The position numbers were made by a program, and so were the translations under genes. From Macropodus opercularis (lineage: Eukaryota > Chordata > Actinopteri > Anabantiformes > Osphronemidae): a stretch of 64,000 bases of DNA. The notes under the pieces are model-generated. The model saw only the letters and a list, made by a program, of their open reading frames with translations, did no database searches and had not been told where the DNA came from. The stretch lies in NCBI GenBank assembly GCA_030770545.1, contig CM061109.1, positions 14,554,001 through 14,618,000 of the forward strand, in the 5' to 3' direction. Shown here piece by piece: positions 48,801 to 64,000 of the stretch (position 1 is its first letter; each line of letters starts with the position of its first letter).

Positions 48801-51800
48801 CCTGTCAAGGAGTCAGGAGCTCCCCGACAGCTGTGTAGAGCTGATTCCATTACATTAATCTCTCTCCTTCAGGGTTAAAATACGAAGCAGGTCACATTCC
48901 AACAGTTCTTCCTCTATTTCCGCGCTTCCGTTTTTGTCTGACTTCCACAGACGCCATGTCCCATCTTTGTTCTCGGTTCACAGTCTGGGACATGGGCAGT
49001 CTACGGATGCCAACCATCTGACCATGCTGGTGCGAACGGAGCCTCATGCTGACTGCTAGGTTTATTAAAACGCTGGACATGTTTCTGCTGCATGTTCTGG
49101 GACGTTTAACTTGCATTTATTTCTGTACAGACTGAACAAACGAAACAAGAGACTGAGCAGTGTCTCAATCAGCCTCCATGCTGAGCTAAGCTAACTGTCT
49201 GCTGGCTTTAGCATTTCCCTAATGTATTATGTTGAACATATTAATCAAGAGGACGCGAGTGAGAGAAGTAGGCAGAGTGATGAGAGTGATTTGATTGAGA
49301 TGAGGGAAGAGAACAGACAGACTGAGAACTGTACTGGAATGCCTCCCACAAATTCACTCCCACTCTTCCTCTCGTGCCCACGCACTCTCTGTTACTGTGA
49401 CGTCCACTCATCCTTTTACTCCTCCGCTGCGCTGTGGAGGCGTTCTGTTCTCCTCTCATTCATACACCGCCACGCTATTTCCATATTTCTGAGTGGATTA
49501 AGGGGAGGAAGGAAGAGGAGGAGGAGGAGGAGGAGGAAGCTCCATGTTTGGCCTCATCCGAGCCCATCAGATTTCCGATCATGCTGAGATCGTGATCATA
49601 TTTCTCATCAGAGCCAATTCTGCAGAGGGAATTATGTCATGTTTGCACATGAGCTACAGAGGCAAAATATGAAACAGTCCTATTTTCTCATTTCTGCAAC
49701 ATTTGTGCAGATTACAAAAATAGGATGACATGATTGTTTTAGTAGAAATACACAAACACGATGTGTTTCAGCTGCAGTCTCGTTCACCCCGTTCTGCCAA
49801 ACGCTTGCAGTGATCAAATGAACACAAGTCGTGCAGTCATGCAGCCTTTCTGATTTCACCATGCACTTTGAAACCAAGAGCGTTGTTTGTAGTAGTTCAG
49901 GGAGGTTGTGTGCTGGGATCTTTCATCAGAAGAGCAGCATGTTCCTAATGGTATGTTGTGTGCATTACGTGTGTGATACACTGCATGTGCTATTCATCAA
50001 CCTTTGCTTCTTGATATGACATAAAGAAACCGGTTTATTAGGAAACAACCATTTTAGGCTTCAGTTGTCGCTCTTCTGTTAAAAAAAAGCAATTTTGTTG
50101 GAGATGACTGATGTCCTTGATTTAAATGCTAATGATTCTGTAGGAACTTCATTTCTTATTGAAGGTATAAATGTGCTTTTACACTCACTATATTTCTGTA
50201 CAGTGTGCAGTTAGGAATTCATGAGACTTTGTCAGTGGTGTTTTTTCTTTTTGTCCCTATAAAATAAATGATCTGCACTGGATTTGTCCTTCAGTATGTT
50301 CAGTCTATGGATCTTCGACACTCAACTTGACTTGATATATACAGTATATCATGAATGATGTCCATAAATATCATAAATGAGCTTTATCATACAGTAAAGA
50401 TGTCTATTGTCCATCTATTTTTGAACTATATCATGTCATAATAAGTGTGATAAGTGTGACTGACACTGGCCCTGGACAGGACACTGTAGCCAGAACATAA
50501 ATGTCGCCGCCTGTCCACGATAATGAATCTGTTTTTAAAATGATTAACATAAAAATACACAAAACAGTTTAAGTTTCAGCTTAAGAGACTGAAAGTAGGA
50601 ACCTTCAAACCACCCAACTACAGTAGTGCTGATATAACTGCTTCCATTCTGGGCCATGATTCTACTGGCCTTCACTGTGCGTGTATGTGTTAGGTGTTGA
50701 GATGTTGATGACACTTAAAAGATTTGATTATGTCGTCAAATGTCATGGATAAAATAACTGAGGCGTCTCCATGTAGTGTGTTTATGACTGCCACTGGACA
50801 GCTTGTTCCACACTGAGGAAACGACAGAAGCGTCAGCGGGTCCTGTCAAGGGAGATACCGCAGCAGCTGATGGTCTTCCCATGAAGCAGCTGGTGGGGAA
50901 CAGCGAGGAAACCTGTGAAAGCTCTTGCTAATGGTCTGTGCGATAATGGAGCTGCTGTTAGACGGAAACATGAAGCAGCCAAGTGAAGGTTTACAGCGAG
51001 ACCTTTCAGCTTTTGTTTAGCCTATTCGGAAGCCAAAGATAAGCAAGGCAAGAAATTTCAAAGGACTGCAAGATTTACAGCGCACCGCATCAAGTGAATC
51101 TAAACCAAACACCCCCTTGAACGATCTCCTCTTTTATTTTTGTCTTATAGCGGAATTTTCACAATTTCAATCTCAGTGGTAAATAGGTTTTGGTTAAACC
51201 AAAACGTAAGACAACAACTCGATGGCTGCACAGGATTTGAAACAAAGGCAAAACATGAAATGTCCAAAGATGCTATTAAGGCCTGCAGATAAACTGACTC
51301 CTCAGTGGCAGCTGTACGTTCACCACAAGTTAATGTGGTTGGTTGAGACTGAAACCTACTCAGCCTGTAGACTGAAATTCTCACTAACAAGCTTAAGTGT
51401 GTGCAGCTGATGCACCACACAGCTTGAAGCTACATTACCACCAGACATACTCTCAGGTGCTCGTTGTTATAGTGCTAAATAACAATAAATTTGTGCCTTT
51501 TATCAACATGCATCTGTTTATGTCAGCACATTGCTGGCATCAGTGGGGGAGAGTGAAGATGCTAAAGCTGCCAGATCATCCTAAGTGCGGTAGCACACAA
51601 AGCTCCTCTCGTTTCTGGATCCTCGCTTCTATTACATTTTGTATTGCAATCAGAATTTGGCTGGACTGGAGTCCAAAGTAGAAAGGTCAGAGTCTTACTA
51701 ACCTCTTGACAGGCTCGCAATTTGTAGCGTGTTGTGCAAAACTTGATAGGTTGAATTACAGCAACTTAATCAAGTTATTACTGGGAGTATAACGTAACAT

Positions 51801-52544
51801 ACTTTCTACACATTCAGCGAGGGTCATGTCCAGTGTGCTCATTACAACCATCACTCGTCACTCTGTAAGTATACGGTCGAGTAGCTGTAAGTCACTCAGC
51901 GCGCTTCCTGCATAAAGAACATCATGGACACATTGTTGCTCTAGTTTTAACCTCAGCTCTCTGAGGTAATTATATCTCAAGTCAGCAGCGCTGGCAAAGA
52001 ACCCATAGGTTTAAAACGCTTGAAAAGGTTAAAGTTTTGAACTTCAAAGCCCCCCAAGCAAGGTCGAGTGCTGACCCTGACCACATGGCACCGATGCTGT
52101 GCTATAAGTGAACTCTTCAGATGTGTGAGCTGCGTTTTTAAATTACGGTTTGACGTGAGTGTGGCACTAACCTTTCAGGGATTACAGCTATTTACAGGCA
52201 CGCACCGCCCCCCACGTTTCTGCGTCCTGTCAGTTCCATGCAGCCTTACACATGTTCCACACTGTTGTATTGCCCACTTAATGTTTTTAGCTCACCCAAA
52301 ACACAGATGTGTATGAAAATGGCTGCATGTCTGTGGTTGAAGGAGTTACAGCCAATTTCTGGACCGGCCGTCGTTGTGTATTCATATAAAATGCTTACAC
52401 CCAGTCTGCTGCTACATTTTGTTCACTGTAGGAATATTTTGTCAGCTTTTGGGTGAAGATCATTTTGTGTTGTCATGCTGTTGCTATAGTTACCACAGTG
52501 CCCATTATAAAACACCATATGATTACTTGAATAGGAAAAGGACT
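39801..52544. other. Intergenic region between irs2 and col4a1
   Basis: No gene recognised. It is AT-rich and largely unique by eye. Short ORFs at 45.5-46.3, 47.5, 48.1, 49.2 and 51.2 kb are uninterrupted only by chance as far as I can tell. A GAG-repeat lies at 49515-49538. Confidence 0.55.
49515..49538. repeat. (GAG)n trinucleotide repeat
   Basis: About eight near-perfect GAG units. Confidence 0.85.
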
Positions 52545-52649
52545 TCTGTCCAGGGTGTACCCTGCCTCTCGCCCAAAGCCAGCTGGGATAGGCTCCAGCA
52601 CGCCCGCGACCCCTTCGGGGAAAAAGCGGAAGAAGATGGATGGATGGAT
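52545..52649 (+). mobile_element. 5'-truncated retroelement 3' tail, copy 2, with target-site duplication
   Basis: Core reads 'tctgtccagggtgtaccctg', then 'cctctcgcccaaagccagct', 'gggataggctccagcacgcc', and an agcggaagaagatggatggatgg tail. The 11-base sequence ggaaaaggact occurs at 52534-52544 and again at 52650-52660, flanking the insert as an exact target-site duplication. The element is the same as copy 1 near 1.2-1.35 kb and is only about 105 bp, so it cannot encode anything. Confidence 0.8.
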
Positions 52650-52660
52650 GGAAAAGGACT

Positions 52661-53742
52661 GTGTGATGTTCCACCCCAGTGCTTCAGCAAGGTTTTAATC
52701 ACACAGCTGTGAGCGGCAGCTTTACTGTTTAAATAATCAATAATCATTTGCATGCCCAGCTGACTGCAGTACTCTCGATAACATTTCTCATTTGTATTAA
52801 CCTTTAAACAACTTTGTTGACTGTATAGGGTTATTAGTATTCTTCTTGGTTGCCAGTAATTATTATTTACTCTTTTATTAACAGTTGACTTTAAATTATT
52901 AGAGAAGCGAGTCTTTAAATGTTCTGTTTCATGGATGTTTGTGAGTGACGTACCTGTAAAATAGGATTTTATTTCAAGTCATTACTTGAGAAAAACAAAG
53001 CTGTGGTGATTTTCCAGTAAATGTTTCAGCTGTGCTGTGCGTTACACATTAGCCTTTATATAAGCACAGGAATTCTTTTCAGCCACTTGTTTGTGGATGC
53101 AGCCTTTGACCCCCTGCTGCCATCTCAAGCATTTCAACAAATGATCTTCATGGTGATCATTTGATCCCCTGGTCTTTTAGTGTTTCACCATCCAGTTTAA
53201 CTTCAGCACACTGCACTGCTCAGGGTCAAGGCCTCATTAGACATGTTTACAAAGGTAGCTGGGGTCAAGGCCTGCGTTGCTCTGTCTGGTGACGAGAGAG
53301 GAAACAAGGGATAGGATTCCGGTAATAGATGAAAGACGAGAATGGAGATGAAAGCAGGGGTTATCTGGTTCTCTGTGGAGCATATTGATCTGTTTGTGTT
53401 TCGTGGGGTGAACAGGTTTGTTGGCCACAGTCCCAGCAGAAGTGCTGAGGTAGTGGCTGCACTGCACAAGTGTTGCTGCAGAAGCTGCACTTAAATTAGG
53501 GTTCAAGACGAATTTGAGGTCAGCCCAGTAAACACGAAAAGCACCGTGAATTTGCAAAGCAGCCAGACGAAAAGCTTTGACATCTCATAAACAGTCAGCA
53601 ACTTGCTTACAAAATTGAGCTGGTGCTGCCCTCTTGTGGCAGTAAATACATTAGAAACTTGAGTTACAGACAAAACAGACCAAAAGGAAAAATAAAGGCT
53701 GATTGATTCACTGTTATAGCCTATGAATATTCTACAAATCAC
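52661..53742. other. Intergenic DNA left of the col4a1 3' end
   Basis: No gene recognised. A CTCF-like motif lies at 53626-53639. Confidence 0.5.
53626..53639 (-). promoter_or_regulatory. CTCF-like motif
   Basis: Minus strand reads CCACAAGAGGGCAG, matching the CTCF core CCASYAGRKGGCRS except at one position. It lies about 105 bp beyond the col4a1 polyadenylation signal, between two divergently regulated genes. Confidence 0.4.
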
Positions 53743-53748
53743 TTTATT
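53743..53748 (-). terminator. col4a1: col4a1 polyadenylation signal (AATAAA on minus strand)
   Basis: tttatt on the plus strand (minus: catgcaataaagtg) is the first canonical signal I found after the col4a1 stop. It gives a 3' UTR of about 1.4 kb, close to that of mammalian COL4A1. Confidence 0.6.
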
Positions 53749-54871
53749 GCATGAATTACACAGTATGGGATCTGGAAAATATAAAATGTCGAAGTATCTT
53801 CTTTTCTGTTCTGTTCGTTAATAAGTTAACATCATTCCCAAGTCTGTTGTATGATGGCAAATGCTTCCAATACTGTATGAACTAATGGACACCAAGTAAA
53901 AAGGGTTACTGTCAGTGAAGAGTAACTGATATTACTTTAACAGTAGAAAACTTTGCATATTTAAATATATTAGGGACAAAGAGGATGCAAACTTTAGTTA
54001 ACAGCTTTTGATAGGTTAACCTGCAGAGGCACTTATAAATACAATCCTCCTCATCTGTGTTTGTTTGACTTAAATGTGCAACCATGATATGACGAGCCAT
54101 CACTCCTATCCAAACATACATGGCATGAAATCAACAGGGAGAGCAAAATAATTCACAAACGGGAACAGTCAAGTAGGCGAACAGAAAAGCAAGTACGTGT
54201 TATGCATAAGGGTATGTACATGTGCATTTCTTTGGGCTGATCAGAATGATTTGGTTCATGACAGAATAAAGGAACAGAAAAGACTAAACTTTTTTTTTTG
54301 GTCTTATCGTTTGTTTTGGATAATTTCAGCAACGAGGTTGTGCAACAATATAGTTAAAGCAGGCATCACAACACAAATACACTCATACCACCTTCAGTCA
54401 GCTCAAATGCACTCATATGTACACTCGCACACATCTGCGCACACACACCTGCTAATGCTATTTCAGTGTTGTTCTGTGTGTTAGTAAGGCACTGGTCGTC
54501 AGACACTGAAATACTGTTTCAGGATGGAAGAAATCTTAGAAACACTCAAGTCAACTGAAAATGTAAATCTTATAAATAAAGAAACCTAAAACACACAATG
54601 TAATCGACTGGTAACCTGAGGAGAATATGTGGAACGGTGTTAGAGAGGAAAGCATTATATTTACAGGTGAGACTGATATATATCTGTGGTGGCAACATAT
54701 TGTGATCTACCAAGCTTCTGTAACCAGTGGTAAGTCCCGTCCTTTACATTAGTAAGTTATAAGGTGTGAAAGTCTATAATACTAATGTAGCTACATATAT
54801 AGTACGGTGTGGCACTCATAGGGAATGAAAATGGAAAAGAAAATGGAATAAGGCAGATAAGTAAAATTCAA

Positions 54872-54878
54872 TAGCACC
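54872..54878 (-). promoter_or_regulatory. col4a1: Second, weaker miR-29 seed match
   Basis: Minus strand GGTGCTA (7mer-A1 type, preceded by A rather than T) in the same 3' UTR. Confidence 0.4.
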
Positions 54879-55087
54879 TGACACAAAATACTCCTCAGAA
54901 TAAACACCAGTTTACCGGTTTAGGGGGCATGAACTCAGTGCAGTGGTAAACTGGGTGCCACACTTTTAGAGACACATTGTGATCATGTTAGTAAAGTTCT
55001 GCATGTAGCAAAAGCCGCTCAGTGCTCTGCATTGTAGTGTTCAATCTCTGACGTCTCTGTCCCTCTCCACTCAAACATGCATGGAAA

Positions 55088-55095
55088 TAGCACCA
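55088..55095 (-). promoter_or_regulatory. col4a1: miR-29 8-mer target site in col4a1 3' UTR
   Basis: Minus strand TGGTGCTA is a full 8-mer match to the miR-29 seed (AGCACCA), about 90 nt after the stop. miR-29 repression of COL4A1 is well established in mammals. Confidence 0.65.
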
Positions 55096-55185
55096 TCTGT
55101 TGAAAACAGGGGGTAAAGCCACGTTGGGACTTCAGCCCACGAGGTGTAGCTTGCATGGTAGGGAGGCAGACTGTGGTGTTGGGAT

Positions 55186-63604
<8,419 letters not shown>

Positions 63605-64000
63605 CTAAAAACATATATTCAGTTTTATTTAACTATAACTAATATTTTAGTTAGAAGTATGCTGTACTGCCCCCTTAACCATTGTAAGAGATGTCACAGC
63701 GATGTTTATTTAATTTTCAATAAAAAACCAAAAAGCATGATGTGATTCTTCTTCTTCTTCTGACATCTGCTGGTAATTTTTTTAGAAATAATCCTTTTTG
63801 TGTGAGATGTGAAATACAGATCACCTGCAGGGGCATGAGCAAAAAATATATATTGTTCTATATGTTATGTTGTGCGCACAATAAAGTTTATGTTGCCCAG
63901 AATAAAGTATTTTGTGCACAGGTCACAAAATATAACACTTGGTGTAAGACTGGTCTCTTCTTTTCTTTTCTATTGATTTGTGTAAATGCTACTTAATGTA
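63605..64000 (-). other. col4a1: col4a1 intron, running off the window
   Basis: No Gly-X-Y coding segment with splice sites was seen after the acceptor at 63605, so the window ends inside an intron. The sequence is AT-rich. Confidence 0.7.

Larger units (their letters stand above)
53730..55185 (-). other. col4a1: col4a1 3' UTR
   Basis: AT-rich, non-coding sequence from the stop to the AATAAA at 53748-53743. It includes two miR-29 seed matches on the transcribed strand. Confidence 0.6.

Overview
The window looks like a piece of a teleost fish chromosome. It has spliced genes with canonical vertebrate splice sites, short collagen introns, many CA/GT microsatellites, Tc1-type transposon relics and a retroelement tail common in fish. 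Three protein-coding genes can be supported: the 3' end of a plus-strand gene that is probably myo16 (about 0.3-8.7 kb), irs2 on the minus strand (about 26.5-39 kb), and the 3' three quarters of col4a1 on the minus strand (about 53.7-63.6 kb, continuing past the right edge). Order and orientation match the mammalian MYO16 (+) / IRS2 (-) / COL4A1 (-) block of human 13q34.

Layout. 1-8.7 kb: three terminal coding exons of the putative myo16 and a long 3' UTR ending at an AATAAA. 8.7-26.5 kb: intergenic DNA with two Tc1-like relics, microsatellites, an AT-rich palindrome and a few orphan exon-like pieces. 26.5-27.9 kb: irs2 exon 2, almost entirely 3' UTR. 27.9-35.3 kb: the single irs2 intron. 35.3-38.6 kb: irs2 exon 1, encoding 1116 of 1117 residues. 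38.6-40 kb: CpG-bearing promoter region. 40-53.7 kb: intergenic. 53.7-63.6 kb: col4a1 3' UTR (with miR-29 sites) and 34 coding exons, whose reading frame closes exactly from the first visible exon to the stop.

Function. IRS2 is the cytoplasmic docking protein that couples insulin/IGF receptors to PI3-kinase, GRB2 and SHP2. COL4A1 is the alpha-1 chain of basement-membrane collagen IV. MYO16 is an unconventional myosin of neurons with a PI3K-adaptor-like tail. They are unrelated in operation; their adjacency is ancestral linkage.

No undescribed system of the mobile-defence or gene-cluster kind is visible. The points most worth checking are a one-residue terminal coding exon of irs2, loss of a kinase-regulatory tyrosine in the IRS2 KRLB segment, a GC-AG intron in col4a1, a promoter FOXO/E-box/CRE cluster, an orphan signal-peptide-like exon at 13.5 kb and a CpG-rich exon-like island inside the irs2 intron. 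Exon boundaries were placed by hand from splice signals and frame; no search was run.
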